64,000 bases of DNA, taken from positions 62,001-126,000 of the forward strand of contig JBBDML010000003.1 of the NCBI GenBank assembly GCA_040878345.1, given 5' to 3'. Positions 50,925 through 60,058 of the stretch are shown piece by piece. Below the pieces are notes generated by a model. That model had not been told where the DNA came from and did no database searches. It saw only the letters and a list, made by a program, of their open reading frames with translations. Numbering within the stretch: position 1 is the first letter of the stretch; every line of letters starts with the position of its first letter. The DNA is from ZC4RG35 sp040878345 (lineage in GTDB: Bacteria; Actinomycetota; Acidimicrobiia; Spongiisociales; ZC4RG35). Both the position numbers and the translations under genes were made by a program.

Positions 50925-51614
50925 GTGTTCCGAGTGCAGAGCTTGGGTATCGAAGATGTCCTTGCCGTCGCCGAAGAGCGTGTCGCTGCCGGGGAGAGCC
51001 TGGCCCGCTGCGGATTCTGGCAAGCAGTGGCGGCGGTGAAGGGCAATCCCGAGCTCGCCGAGAGGTTCGGTCCGAGGATCGCGGCCATAGACGATGCCGC
51101 GTTTCGTCGGTGGGCGGCTCTGGTGGTCCCGATCACCCCCGGCACCCTCCTCGCCTCCGTGGCTACGGCAGGAGGCTTGTTCCTCATCGGATGGGCCTAC
51201 TCCCTCCAGGGTCTGGCTGCGGTCCTGGCCTTCTACGCCGGGTTTGGCGTCGTGCTGGTCACCACCCATGGTCTGGCGCATCTGCTGGTGGGACGTCTTC
51301 TCGGAATCCGATTCACCGCCTGGTTCGTGGGGACCATGAAGCGGCCACAGCCCGGGGTCAAGGTCGACTACGGGAGCTACCTGGCAGCACCGGGGGCCAG
51401 CCGTGCGTGGATGCATGCTTCCGGGGCAATCGTCTCCAAGCTGGTCCCCTTCGCCCTGATCGGAGCGGCGTTGGCGGCCGAACTTCCCAGTTCGGCGGTT
51501 TGGGGCCTGGCAGCGATAGGGGTGGCCTCCATCGTCACCGACATCATCTGGTCGACCAAGAAGTCCGATTGGAAGAAGTTCAAGAGGGAGATGTCCGCGG
51601 CTCAGATCTCCTGA
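50925..51614 (+). CDS. Membrane protein with HGLAH motif, function unknown
   Basis: 229 residues from GTG 50925, with AGGA about 10 bases upstream; an in-frame GTG nine bases later is possible. A soluble N-terminus (about 65 residues) precedes about four membrane segments. TTHGLAHLLVGRLLGIRFTAWFVG resembles the first helix of site-2 proteases (HExxH), but the catalytic Glu is replaced, so protease activity is doubtful. The 3' end overlaps the convergent MFS gene by 13 bases. Confidence 0.7.
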   Translation: MFRVQSLGIEDVLAVAEERVAAGESLARCGFWQAVAAVKGNPELAERFGPRIAAIDDAAFRRWAALVVPITPGTLLASVATAGGLFLIGWAYSLQGLAAVLAFYAGFGVVLVTTHGLAHLLVGRLLGIRFTAWFVGTMKRPQPGVKVDYGSYLAAPGASRAWMHASGAIVSKLVPFALIGAALAAELPSSAVWGLAAIGVASIVTDIIWSTKKSDWKKFKREMSAAQIS

Positions 51615-53251
51615 TCGGGGAGGCTGATCGAACCGTCGTGAAGGTGCATCTCGGCGTGAGTGGCCACCAATTCATCGAAGTCCTCGATGTCGGCGACGTC
51701 GATGGCGATTAGATGCCTGGTCCTGGGCCCATCAGCACGGTCGAACTCTCGTGCTCTGCGGATGAGGTCCGCCGAAGCGTCGTCGATCCTGGAGTGTTGG
51801 GCGAGATGATCCTCCCAACTCCGGGTGGCGAATAGCTCCGTGACCTGGTTGGGCTCCGACACGTTCCGCATCAGGCGCCACCGGTAGGCACCGGTGCTCA
51901 GCCTCACCAATCTGAGCTGGTTCATGACCCGAGCGAATGCCGGGAATTCCCCCTCGCCGATCTCCCAGGTGTTGAGGACGATCACAGGTCCGCCCTCCAG
52001 GGACGCCGCGTCGTGGACCGGGGCGGGGCGCCCGTTGCTGAACTCTGGCGACTCGATGTCCTCGAGACGGGGGATGCCGAAGCGCGGGGTGAGCAATCCG
52101 AGGACCACCGAGCCCACCGAGAAAATCACCAGGGCACCCGGTGTGCCGACCTCGTCGGCTACCCCGCCGGCCAGGATCGAGCCAAGGGGCATCCCGGCGA
52201 AGGCCAGGTTGTAGAGCGACATGGCCCGCCCTCTGATCCATTCCGGTGCCATGAGCTGGGCGGTCGCGTTGAGTGTCGAGAGGGTGAGCAACCAAAAGCA
52301 CCCGCAGAGGAGCATCGCCAGCCCGGCGACCAGGAGGTTCGGGGCCAGACCGAGAAGGATCCCGGAGAGCCCGAACAGGGCCACCGTGTAGGGAACTGTG
52401 TTGGCATTGGTGGATCTCACCAGACGGGGTCTGGCGAAGGCCCCGATCAGCGCTCCCGCTCCCATGACACCCAGCAGGATGCCAAAGACACCGGCGCTGC
52501 CGCCGAGATGGTCGGTATGGACCGGGAGGATCGCTTGAACCACAGCCGAGGTCATCGAGAACAGCGCCACCAGCCCCAGGAGGCTCTTGAAGGCAGGTGT
52601 GAAACGGGCGTAGCGAATCCCGATCGACGCCGCCGACGCGATGGAGCCGGCGTCCCGCTCCCTGACGGTGAGGGCGGGTGCGATGAGGATGACCACCACT
52701 ATCACCGAGACGTAGGTCACGGCGTTGATCCCGAAACCAAGCGCAGGCCCGAAGGCCGCGACCAGAAACCCACCAAGCGCCGGGCCGACAGCCCGGGCGG
52801 CGTTGAATGCCGCCGACTGCAGCGCAACCGCCGAGGCGATCATGGTTCGGGGAACCAGATCGGGGAGTAGGGCCTGCCATGCGGGGAGGTTGAGGGTGGT
52901 GCCCCCGCCCAACACCAGGCCCAGGCCCAGGAGCAGACCGGGAGTCATCAGATCCAGATAGGTGAACAGAGCCATCGCCAGAGCGGAGCTGGCCATGATG
53001 GTTTGGGCTATCAGCATCAGCTTGGCCCGATCGAACATGTCGGCCAAGGCCCCGGAGAGCAATGAGAGGAAGAGGAAGGGGAGGGTGGCGGAGGCCACCA
53101 TCAGCCCCACCCAGGTGCTGGAACCGGTGAGCTCGAACATCAGCCATGAGCCGGCCACCGACTGGATGAAGGTCCCCGTGGCCGAGAAGATGGTGACGCT
53201 CCAGAGCGAACGGAACTCGCGGTATTGGAGTGGGGCGACCGCCGAGGTCAT
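51602..53251 (-). CDS. MFS transporter with C-terminal ferredoxin-like domain
   Basis: 549 residues. Twelve-segment MFS of the EntS/MFS_3 group (FRSLWSVTIFSATGTFIQSVAGSWLMFELTGSSTWVGLM...), with loop motif GALADMFDRAKLM. Beyond the last segment, about 415-549 is soluble and contains an ABM/EthD-like stretch (VIVLNTWEIGEGEFPAFARVMNQLRLVRLSTGAYRWRLMRNVSEPNQVTELFATRSWEDHLAQ). Probably exports a small molecule such as a siderophore; substrate unknown. Confidence 0.9.
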   Translation of the reverse strand: MTSAVAPLQYREFRSLWSVTIFSATGTFIQSVAGSWLMFELTGSSTWVGLMVASATLPFLFLSLLSGALADMFDRAKLMLIAQTIMASSALAMALFTYLDLMTPGLLLGLGLVLGGGTTLNLPAWQALLPDLVPRTMIASAVALQSAAFNAARAVGPALGGFLVAAFGPALGFGINAVTYVSVIVVVILIAPALTVRERDAGSIASAASIGIRYARFTPAFKSLLGLVALFSMTSAVVQAILPVHTDHLGGSAGVFGILLGVMGAGALIGAFARPRLVRSTNANTVPYTVALFGLSGILLGLAPNLLVAGLAMLLCGCFWLLTLSTLNATAQLMAPEWIRGRAMSLYNLAFAGMPLGSILAGGVADEVGTPGALVIFSVGSVVLGLLTPRFGIPRLEDIESPEFSNGRPAPVHDAASLEGGPVIVLNTWEIGEGEFPAFARVMNQLRLVRLSTGAYRWRLMRNVSEPNQVTELFATRSWEDHLAQHSRIDDASADLIRRAREFDRADGPRTRHLIAIDVADIEDFDELVATHAEMHLHDGSISLPDQEI

Positions 53252-53286
53252 GCCGGCAAGAGTAGATGTCCGCCTAGGTTTGCCTC

Positions 53287-53916
53287 GTGCTCCGAGACCT
53301 CGCCTACTTCGTCCAGGATGTGACCGGACCCGGTGTGCTGATCCTTCACTCGTTCTGGGGGCTGACTTCCTCGGTCAAGGGTCTGGCCGACCGTCTTTCC
53401 GATCAGCGGTTCACCGTATTGGCGCCCGACATCAACTTCGGCGAGCTCCCCGCCTCCGAAAAGGCGGCGGTCGATCATCTCGGGGCAGCCAGCCCCGACC
53501 GTCTCGCCTCGCTGGTGATGTCATCGGCCGCCCTCCTCCATGAGAAGTCGGCGGAGGGCCCGATTGCCATCGTGGGGTTCGGGATGGGAGGGTCACTCGG
53601 GCTTTGGGCCTCGGTGCGAGTGCCGAACGTGGTCACCGCCGCAGTCTCCTTCTATGGGAGCCAGCAGATCGACTTCGCCGGCTCCAAGTCGTCATACCTG
53701 ATCCACCTCGCCGAGACGGACGAGTACCTGAGTGAGGATGAAGCCGTCTTCATGGAGGCCACCATGGGCCTGGAGTCGCTTCCGGTCGAGGTGATCCGGT
53801 ATCCGGGAACCCACCATGGATTCTGTGAGCCGGACGGCGACACCTTCGACCCGGCCGCCTTCGAGCTCGCCTGGGACCGTACATTGGCGTTCCTGGCCGA
53901 GCGCCTGGCGACTTGA
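53287..53916 (+). CDS. Dienelactone-hydrolase-like protein lacking the nucleophile
   Basis: 209 residues from GTG 53287. Fold and later triad residues match dienelactone hydrolase: VLILHSFWGLTSSVKGLADRL, VLAPDINFGELP, Asp145 in AETDEYLS and His177 in PGTHHGFCEPDG. The nucleophile elbow reads GFGMGGS, with Gly99 where Cys or Ser is required, so hydrolysis by the usual route is impossible. It may bind rather than cleave its ligand. Divergent from the MFS gene. Confidence 0.85.
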   Translation: MLRDLAYFVQDVTGPGVLILHSFWGLTSSVKGLADRLSDQRFTVLAPDINFGELPASEKAAVDHLGAASPDRLASLVMSSAALLHEKSAEGPIAIVGFGMGGSLGLWASVRVPNVVTAAVSFYGSQQIDFAGSKSSYLIHLAETDEYLSEDEAVFMEATMGLESLPVEVIRYPGTHHGFCEPDGDTFDPAAFELAWDRTLAFLAERLAT

Positions 53917-54072
53917 TGGCCGGGACGGGGGCCTGCGTTCAGCCGCGCCCGAACCCCAGAGAGAGGGATTGACTCCAGCCAACCCAGGCTACGGAGAAAG
54001 GCCGACAAGAAATCTTTGGAATCTGGCGACAAGGGGGTGGCATCCGCGAGTTGGTCGGACTGGTCCCCCGGC

Positions 54073-54546
54073 TCAGGGGCCCCTAGTCGGGAGTCGGACC
54101 ACCTCGTCACCCTCGGTGATGGGGCCGGGTGCCAACACCCTGGCATAGACCCGGGAGTCGCCAGGATGGCGGCCCTGCAGCATTCGGGTGTAGTCGCCGT
54201 CGATGAACCAGCCGGCGTTCTTGTGACACGGGGAGGTGTAGCCCGTGATCTCGATCTCAGCCCGCGTGCCCACCCGCCATCTGGTGCCCGGGGCGACCTC
54301 GCCCCAGTCGAGACCCTCGATGGTCAGGTTCTCTCCGGCGTACCCCGCTTCGATGGGGTGACCTTCCGCTTGGAGCCTTTGGATCACCTCCAGTGAGAAC
54401 AGGCACAGGGCCTGGTCGGGGCTGCCATGGTGCCTGGTGTCCTGCTGCCGATCGCCCGCCACCCCCATCTCGTCGATGACCGCCCGGCTCACCGGGAGCT
54501 TGGGCACTCCACCGTCGGAGACATTGATCTGGTGAAGCCGGGGCAC
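54073..54546 (-). CDS. MOSC-domain protein
   Basis: 157 residues from GTG 54546. MOSC pattern: VPKLPVSRAVIDEMGVAGDRQQDTRHHGSPDQALCLFSLEVIQRLQAEGHPIEAGYAGENLTIEGLDWGEVAPGTRWRVG and the conserved Cys in GYTSPCHKNAGWF. MOSC proteins handle sulfur or molybdenum cofactor (as in molybdenum cofactor sulfurase or YiiM). No cofactor genes nearby. It follows a GNAT gene by 14 bases in the same operon. Confidence 0.92.
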   Translation of the reverse strand: MPRLHQINVSDGGVPKLPVSRAVIDEMGVAGDRQQDTRHHGSPDQALCLFSLEVIQRLQAEGHPIEAGYAGENLTIEGLDWGEVAPGTRWRVGTRAEIEITGYTSPCHKNAGWFIDGDYTRMLQGRHPGDSRVYARVLAPGPITEGDEVVRLPTRGP

Positions 54547-54560
54547 CCCGGCAGTAGGGG

Positions 54561-55115
54561 CTACCAGGGCGCACCGAGCAGGTCGATGGTGCCGGTCTCG
54601 GGGGCATGGGAGTGGATCGGCTGGGTCATCACGCTGTTGAAAGTGAACTCGACGGTTGTTCCGCCCTGGGTGGTCAGCAGCCTGCCCACGAACTCGACCC
54701 ATCCCAGGTTGGAGTAGTAACCGAGCAGGCTGGAGTCACAGACCAGGAGGCCGAAGTCGACCTGAGGCTGGTGCTGGAACCACTCGGTGGCACCTCTCAT
54801 CCCCTGGGCGGCATAACCCATGCCGCGGGCATCGGGATGGGTCTTGACCCCACCGATCCCACCGATGACCACGGGTTTGTCGTCGAGAAGCCCCTCGCGG
54901 GTAAGCACCCCGACGTATGACACCAGCCACCCGGAGTCATCGACTACCCGGACCCCCATCTCGGCACCGGCCCAATCCAACTTCCGCCCCGGCCAGTCGG
55001 CGTTCTCCGCCGGGGGGTACACCGCCTCGGTCAGGTCCCGGTACTGACCCAACTGATTCTCGGTCCATTTCGACACGGGGCCTATCGAGACCACGGCCTT
55101 GTCGGCAGGGCTCAT
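54561..55115 (-). CDS. GNAT acetyltransferase, AAC(2')-like
   Basis: 184 residues. Contains KPVVIGGIGGVKTHPDARGMGYAAQGMRGATEWFQHQPQVDFGLLVCDSSLLGYYSNLGWVEF and a C-terminus ETGTIDLLGAPW, arranged like the aminoglycoside 2'-N-acetyltransferase group (acetyl-CoA loop then a short Trp-ending tail). Function as a drug-modifying enzyme is not shown. It overlaps the preceding gene by four bases. Confidence 0.8.
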   Translation of the reverse strand: MSPADKAVVSIGPVSKWTENQLGQYRDLTEAVYPPAENADWPGRKLDWAGAEMGVRVVDDSGWLVSYVGVLTREGLLDDKPVVIGGIGGVKTHPDARGMGYAAQGMRGATEWFQHQPQVDFGLLVCDSSLLGYYSNLGWVEFVGRLLTTQGGTTVEFTFNSVMTQPIHSHAPETGTIDLLGAPW

Positions 55116-55591
55116 ATCTCCGACATCTCGGCGAGGTCCGCCTCCAGCGTCTCTCGATCCTCAGGGTCGTCGATCTCCGCCAGCATCGACTTGGCCAACT
55201 CGAGGTGCTCGGTGAACGTCTCGATGTCGTCGACCTCGGCGGCGGCTCGGGCGATCGCCTCATGAGCGAACCCCACCACGAACGGGTCGAGCCCGTGCTC
55301 GGTGGCGATCTCGAGTGACCGCTCCCCGAACCTGGCGGCCAGCTCGGCGTAACCCAGCACCGCTGCCACCCTCGACACCTGCCAGTCGGCGATGGCCCAG
55401 TTGCGTGGCTCGCCCACCACGTACCAGTGGTACCGCTGGGCGAATGCCGAGGACAGCATCTCCTCCTCCTGCTCCCGGGTCAGGTTGTCGGCGTCGAGGA
55501 GCTCCCAGGCGCGGTTGAAAGCGAGCGGCGCCAGGGACCGGTGCCAGGCAGGCAGGTCCTCGAGACTGGGGTGTTGGGAGGGATCAGTCAT
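55112..55591 (-). CDS. Small helical-repeat-like hypothetical protein
   Basis: 159 residues, acidic, all-helical in appearance with TPR-like alternation (FNRAWELLDADNLTREQEEEMLSSAFAQRYHWYVVG, VLGYAELAARFGERSLEIATEHGLDPFVVGFAHEAIARAAAEV, TEHLELAKSMLAEI). I recognise no defined family. First gene of the leftward operon with GNAT and MOSC; divergent from the LigD-type gene, 22 bases away. Confidence 0.75.
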   Translation of the reverse strand: MTDPSQHPSLEDLPAWHRSLAPLAFNRAWELLDADNLTREQEEEMLSSAFAQRYHWYVVGEPRNWAIADWQVSRVAAVLGYAELAARFGERSLEIATEHGLDPFVVGFAHEAIARAAAEVDDIETFTEHLELAKSMLAEIDDPEDRETLEADLAEMSEI

Positions 55592-55613
55592 GTTGTGCGA
55601 ACCTTAGGTTCCC

Positions 55614-56615
55614 ATGCCTGGCGAAATCGACGTCGAAGTTGGTGGGGAGAGGATCCGGATCTCCAGCCCTGACCGGGTCGTCTTCCCCGAACAGGGCTGG
55701 ACCAAGCTCGACGTGGTCAACCATTTCGTCACCGCTGGCCCGGGGGCGGCTCGAGGCGTCAGCGGTCGCCCCACCATGCTCAAGCGCTACATGCAGGACG
55801 TCACCGTCGATCCCATCTACCACAAGCGGGCCTCGGCAAACACGCCTTTCGACACCGTCCAGATCCGGTTCCCCTCCCAGCGCCCGGGGAGGATGAACGT
55901 CCCGAGGACCGAGGCCGACGTGATCCGCCTGGTCCAGCTGGGTTGTCTCGACTTCCATCCCTGGCCGGTGCGAGCCACCGACATCGACCACCCCGATGAG
56001 ATCCGTTTCGACTTCGACCCGACCCCGGGGATCGGCTTCGATCAGGTGAGAGAGGCGGTCGCCGCCGCGGCCTCCCTCCTGACCGAGCTGGGTCTCGTGG
56101 GGTGGCCCAAGACCTCGGGGAGTCGTGGGATCCACGTCTATGTCCGCATCGAACCGCTCTGGGACTTCTTCCAGACCCGTCGGGCGGTCCTCGCCTTCGC
56201 TCGAGAGCTGGAGCGGCGGATGGAAGGGCTGGTCACCACCAAGTGGTGGAAGGAGGAGCGCCACGGGGTCTTCATCGACTACAACCAGAACGCCCGGGAC
56301 AAGACGGTGTCCTCGGCCTACGGGGTTCGCCCCACCGGGTACGTCTCGGCCCCGTTCGCCTGGGACGAGCTGGAAGCGGTGCGGATCGAGGACTTCCCGC
56401 TGGGCTCGTTTGGAGAGAGATGGGCGGCCGTGGGCGACCTGACAGCGGGGATCGACGAGGCGGCGGGCCGGATCGACACGCTGCTCGAATGGATGGCGCG
56501 AGACGAGGAGAACGGGATCGGTGACGCCCCATGGCCACCGCACTACCCCAAGATGCCCGGGGAGCCGCCACGGGTCCAACCCTCGAAGCAGCGTCGCGCG
56601 GACGACGAGTATTGA
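55614..56615 (+). CDS. LigD-type polymerase/primase domain protein
   Basis: 333 residues, only the archaeo-eukaryotic-primase-like polymerase domain of LigD, no ligase or nuclease domain. Catalytic metal residues FDFDP (Asp133, Asp135) and Asp222 in VFIDYNQNARDKT; HPW at 115; SGSRGIHVYV where SGSKGLHVYV is usual. It fills gaps in non-homologous end joining. The partner ATP-dependent ligase lies at 60059-61090 on the other strand. No Ku gene is seen in the window. Confidence 0.92.
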   Translation: MPGEIDVEVGGERIRISSPDRVVFPEQGWTKLDVVNHFVTAGPGAARGVSGRPTMLKRYMQDVTVDPIYHKRASANTPFDTVQIRFPSQRPGRMNVPRTEADVIRLVQLGCLDFHPWPVRATDIDHPDEIRFDFDPTPGIGFDQVREAVAAAASLLTELGLVGWPKTSGSRGIHVYVRIEPLWDFFQTRRAVLAFARELERRMEGLVTTKWWKEERHGVFIDYNQNARDKTVSSAYGVRPTGYVSAPFAWDELEAVRIEDFPLGSFGERWAAVGDLTAGIDEAAGRIDTLLEWMARDEENGIGDAPWPPHYPKMPGEPPRVQPSKQRRADDEY

Positions 56616-56622
56616 GCTGTGA

Positions 56623-57357
56623 TCAGACGGCGTCGCGTCGCCGCAGGGACCAGGTGAGGACCACCCAGCCCAGCACCAGCACCACTCCGATCTTGGCCAG
56701 ACCCCCCCAAACCCCGGGGGCCACGGGCCCGAGGATGATGTCGGCGGTGTCCTCGGGGAAGTCTGGCGCCAGGTCGGCGTAGACCGAGACTGCGATCCGC
56801 CAGATCGAGATCTGGGCCAGGCCGTCGACGGCGGAGGCGATGATCGACTCCAGGACCACCACGTACCCCAGGCCGATGAGGAGGGCGCGTGGGACCAGGT
56901 ACCCCAATGGGACCAACACCGCGGCGTAGCCAACGGCGGACACCGCGAACAGGGTGAGCCCGGGGAGGGCGACCCCGATGTCGACACCCACCGCCAGGAC
57001 CGCGATCACCGAGACCGCCCAGCCGCCCAGCGCGATGGTGAGGGCCGTTGCAGCTCCGGCCAGGATCGAGGAGATGGCGAAGACCGGGCGGGGGATTGGC
57101 CTCATGTAGATGTAGGGGAGGGTGCCTGCGTCGCGCTCGTCTCGGAGTGTGGCAACGGTGAGGATCAAAGTGGCGATGGCGAACGAGTACCCGGTCGAGG
57201 AGATCACCTCCGGGTAGATCAGCGCCCGCCGGTCGATCGGGGTGTCAAAGGAGACAAGCCACACCACCAGTCCGGGCACCGAAGCGAGGGCGAGGAGGCC
57301 GATGACCCGCCCCCGTTTCATCATCCGCCGATACAGATGGCCGATCAGGGTGGTCAA
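56623..57357 (-). CDS. ABC-2 type permease subunit
   Basis: 244 residues from TTG 57357, which overlaps the ATPase stop (TTGA); a later ATG is possible but would cut into the N-terminus. Six membrane segments (for example VIGLLALASVPGLVVWLV, YSFAIATLILTVATL, GVALPGLTLFAVSAVGYAAVLVPLGYLV). The loop LRDERDAGTLPYIYMRPIPRPVFA is typical of ABC-2 permeases. Pairs with the ATPase at 57354-58271. Confidence 0.87.
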   Translation of the reverse strand: MTTLIGHLYRRMMKRGRVIGLLALASVPGLVVWLVSFDTPIDRRALIYPEVISSTGYSFAIATLILTVATLRDERDAGTLPYIYMRPIPRPVFAISSILAGAATALTIALGGWAVSVIAVLAVGVDIGVALPGLTLFAVSAVGYAAVLVPLGYLVPRALLIGLGYVVVLESIIASAVDGLAQISIWRIAVSVYADLAPDFPEDTADIILGPVAPGVWGGLAKIGVVLVLGWVVLTWSLRRRDAV

Positions 57358-58271
57358 CGGTTCTCCACCAGATACCGGAAGACCGATTCGAGAGACTCGT
57401 CCGCCGGATAGAGGCTGTCGATCGAGACTCCGCGTTCCAATGCGATGCCGGGGATGGCCAGTGCCAGTGCCCTGGCGTCGGAGGCCTCGATCCGGAGACT
57501 GGCCCCGTCGAGGTGCACCCCGACTACCCCGTCCATCGCCATCAAGGCACTCCCCAGACGCCTCGGGTCTGAGGATTCGACATAGACCTGGCGGGGCCGG
57601 TCGGTCATCGCCGCCCGGATCGTGGCCACGCTCCCCACCGCCGCCAGCCGCCCGTCGACCATGGCCACCACCCGATCCGCCATCCGCTCCACCTCGGTGA
57701 GGACGTGCGAGGAGACGATCACGGTTCGGCCCGCCTGCCCCAGCTCCTTGAAGAGACGGATCAACTCGGCCCGTTGCACCGGGTCGGTGCCGTTGAGCGG
57801 CTCGTCGAGGAGGAGGACCTCTGGGTCGGTGACCAGGGCAGCCGCCACTTTGGCCCGCTGGCGCATCCCTTTGCTGAACTTGCCCAGCTCTCGCTGGGCA
57901 GCCGAGGTCAGGCCGACGGTCTCGAGAACTCGCTGTGCACGACCCTTGGCGTCGTCCACTCTGGCCAGACGAGCCATGGTCTGGACAAACCGGGTCGCGG
58001 TCTCCTTGTCGTACAACGACTCGTCCTCGGGGACCAGCGACACCTTCCGGTAGACCTGGGGATCTTCTCGAGGGTTGAGGCCCAACACCTGCAACTCCCC
58101 CTGCGAAGGCCGCTGCAGACCGGCGATGAGGCGCATCAAGGTGGTCTTGCCCGCACCGTTGGGGCCGAGAAGACCGGTCACGCCGGGGCCAAAGCCGATG
58201 CTGACCTCGCTGACCGCGACCTTGAGCCCGAACCACTTCGATACCTCGGAGACGACGATGGTGTCGCTCAT
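57354..58271 (-). CDS. ABC transporter ATPase (ABC-2 type, unit B)
   Basis: 305 residues. Walker A GPNGAGKTT, Q-loop VPEDESLYD, signature FSKGMRQRAKVAAAL, Walker B EVLLLDEPLNGTDPVQ, switch His in IVSSHVLTEVERM. A C-terminal extension of about 90 residues follows, common in exporters of the NatA group. It overlaps the two permease genes by four bases each. Confidence 0.92.
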   Translation of the reverse strand: MSDTIVVSEVSKWFGLKVAVSEVSIGFGPGVTGLLGPNGAGKTTLMRLIAGLQRPSQGELQVLGLNPREDPQVYRKVSLVPEDESLYDKETATRFVQTMARLARVDDAKGRAQRVLETVGLTSAAQRELGKFSKGMRQRAKVAAALVTDPEVLLLDEPLNGTDPVQRAELIRLFKELGQAGRTVIVSSHVLTEVERMADRVVAMVDGRLAAVGSVATIRAAMTDRPRQVYVESSDPRRLGSALMAMDGVVGVHLDGASLRIEASDARALALAIPGIALERGVSIDSLYPADESLESVFRYLVENR

Positions 58272-59149
58272 GCCAGCTTCCGGTACCTGAGCCGCACGAA
58301 GAGGGCGGCCGTCGCCACCACCATCACGATCACCGCCACCGACGTCCACACCTCGAACCCGGCGATCTCGGCCGGGTAGGCGACGGTGTCGTTGAACAGG
58401 TTGTCCCGGATGATCCGAGGATGCTGGTCGAGGGCGAGCAGAGAGATGAAGCGGGCCCCGGGAAACGATGCCTCCGCCACTCGGGCGGCGATCCCGCCCC
58501 CCGCGGTGAGGATCCCGAGAAAGGCGGCTGCCGCCATCCCGGGTCTGGCGATCACCGCCGAGAGGGTGAAGATCAAGGCGCCATGGAGGGCCACGAACCC
58601 CAGCGTCGTAACCGGGACCTTCCAGAAGAAGTCGAGGTTGGCACCCATGTAGGTGAGGAACCCGTCTTCGGTGATCAGGGATAGCCCGAGGTGGAGGACG
58701 ATCTGAGGCACCAGGTAGAAGGCGCCGACGATCGTGGCGAATGCGCCGACTTTGCCCGCCAGATAGCCGTCGACGGTCAGAGGCCGTGAGAAGTAGATGG
58801 AGAGGACGCCTTTGGTGCGATCCGGGATGAGGAGGGCCGGCCCGGCGAAGGCAATGAAGAGGAGCGAGATCCAGGAGTAGAAGTCGAACAACTCGCCGTA
58901 GGTTGGGATCCCCCTCCCGATGCTGTCGGCGAGGTCCCCTATGACCCAGTGGATGCCGACGAACACCGCTGCCGCGATCAGGGCGATCGATATCAACGAC
59001 CACGGGAAGATCTTGTACCGGGCCTTCCTGCCCAGGCCGACCACTCGGCGCAGGCCCTCCTTGTAAACGGCGCGACGGGCGCCCGACGGGCCGCGACGAG
59101 GCCCGTCGTAGGTCCGGTAGCCGCGGTCGTAGATGACCTGGCCGGTCAT
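58268..59149 (-). CDS. ABC-2 type permease subunit
   Basis: 293 residues, six membrane segments. The N-terminus has YDRGYRTYDGPRRGPSGARRAVYKEGLRRVVGLGRKARYKIFPW, then segments such as SLISIALIAAAVFVGI; loop LIPDRTKGVLSIYFSRPLTVDGYLAGKVGAF is typical. It resembles permeases found as pairs with NatA-type ATPases. Pairs with the ATPase at 59146-60054. Confidence 0.88.
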   Translation of the reverse strand: MTGQVIYDRGYRTYDGPRRGPSGARRAVYKEGLRRVVGLGRKARYKIFPWSLISIALIAAAVFVGIHWVIGDLADSIGRGIPTYGELFDFYSWISLLFIAFAGPALLIPDRTKGVLSIYFSRPLTVDGYLAGKVGAFATIVGAFYLVPQIVLHLGLSLITEDGFLTYMGANLDFFWKVPVTTLGFVALHGALIFTLSAVIARPGMAAAAFLGILTAGGGIAARVAEASFPGARFISLLALDQHPRIIRDNLFNDTVAYPAEIAGFEVWTSVAVIVMVVATAALFVRLRYRKLA

Positions 59150-60054
59150 GGCCTGGTCTCTTGGTGGAGGAAGAGATCCTCGAGTGAGGACGATCCGCGG
59201 GACATCCGGACCAGACCCGACCGGGTGGCCGCGGTGGCCTCCACGACCGCCAGTTCCAGGTCATCACCGGGCCCCACGATCAGCCGTAGCCCGTCGACGA
59301 TGGCCTCGATGCCCCGCCCACTGAGGCGAGCTGACACCTCCTCGGGTCGTTCCAGGACCTCGACCAGGACCGTGGAGGTCTTCTCGAACCCGTGAATCGG
59401 GCCCGATCTGAGCAGGTTCCCGGCATCCAGCATCACCACCCAGTCACAGGTCTGCTCGATGTCGGTGAGGACGTGGGAGCTGACGATGACATCGATCTCG
59501 AACTCTCCGAGCCGGCGGATCAGGTCGAGCATCTGCTGGCGGCCGTCCGGGTCGAGACCCGAGGCCGGCTCGTCGAGGAGGATGAGGTCCGGGTCGTGGA
59601 CGATGGCCTGGGCCAGCTTGACCCGTTGCTGCATCCCGGTGGAGAAGTCGCCGATGTAGCGAAACCGCTCCTCGGCCAGACCCACCAGGAAGAGCGTCTC
59701 CGACGATCTCCGTTTTGCCTCCCGCGGAGGGAGCCCGGCGAGCTGGGCGGTATAGGCGACGAAGTCGGCGGCGGTTTGGTCCTTGGGGAGGGCGTCGACC
59801 TCCGGCATGTACCCCACCCGGGCCCGTACCTCCAGGGGCTCGGTCTGTGGGTCGTGGCCCAGCACGGTGGCCCTTCCATGAGTTGGGTGGAGCAGCCCCA
59901 GGAACACACGGAGGAGGGTGGTCTTGCCGGCCCCGTTGGCCCCCACCAGCCCGGTGATCCCGGACGGGATCACTAGGTCGAGGTCATGGAGGGCCACCAC
60001 CTCCCCGTAGTCGTGGGTGAGGCCTGTGATCTCGACGACATTGCCCTGGGCCAT
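59146..60054 (-). CDS. ABC transporter ATPase (ABC-2 type, unit A)
   Basis: 302 residues. Walker A GANGAGKTT, Q-loop MPEVDALPKDQTAADFVAY, signature FSTGMQQRVKLAQAI, Walker B LILLDEPASGLDPDGRQ and switch His in IVSSHVLTDIEQT. It starts four bases after the ligase stop. With the three following genes it makes a compact ATPase-permease-ATPase-permease set, so one or two exporters can be built. Confidence 0.93.
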   Translation of the reverse strand: MAQGNVVEITGLTHDYGEVVALHDLDLVIPSGITGLVGANGAGKTTLLRVFLGLLHPTHGRATVLGHDPQTEPLEVRARVGYMPEVDALPKDQTAADFVAYTAQLAGLPPREAKRRSSETLFLVGLAEERFRYIGDFSTGMQQRVKLAQAIVHDPDLILLDEPASGLDPDGRQQMLDLIRRLGEFEIDVIVSSHVLTDIEQTCDWVVMLDAGNLLRSGPIHGFEKTSTVLVEVLERPEEVSARLSGRGIEAIVDGLRLIVGPGDDLELAVVEATAATRSGLVRMSRGSSSLEDLFLHQETRP

Positions 60055-60058
60055 GAGA

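Noticed and set aside
53262..53270. A third copy of palindrome family 1 (GAGTAGATG)
   Set aside because: Only nine bases match, with no arm or loop around them; chance is likely.
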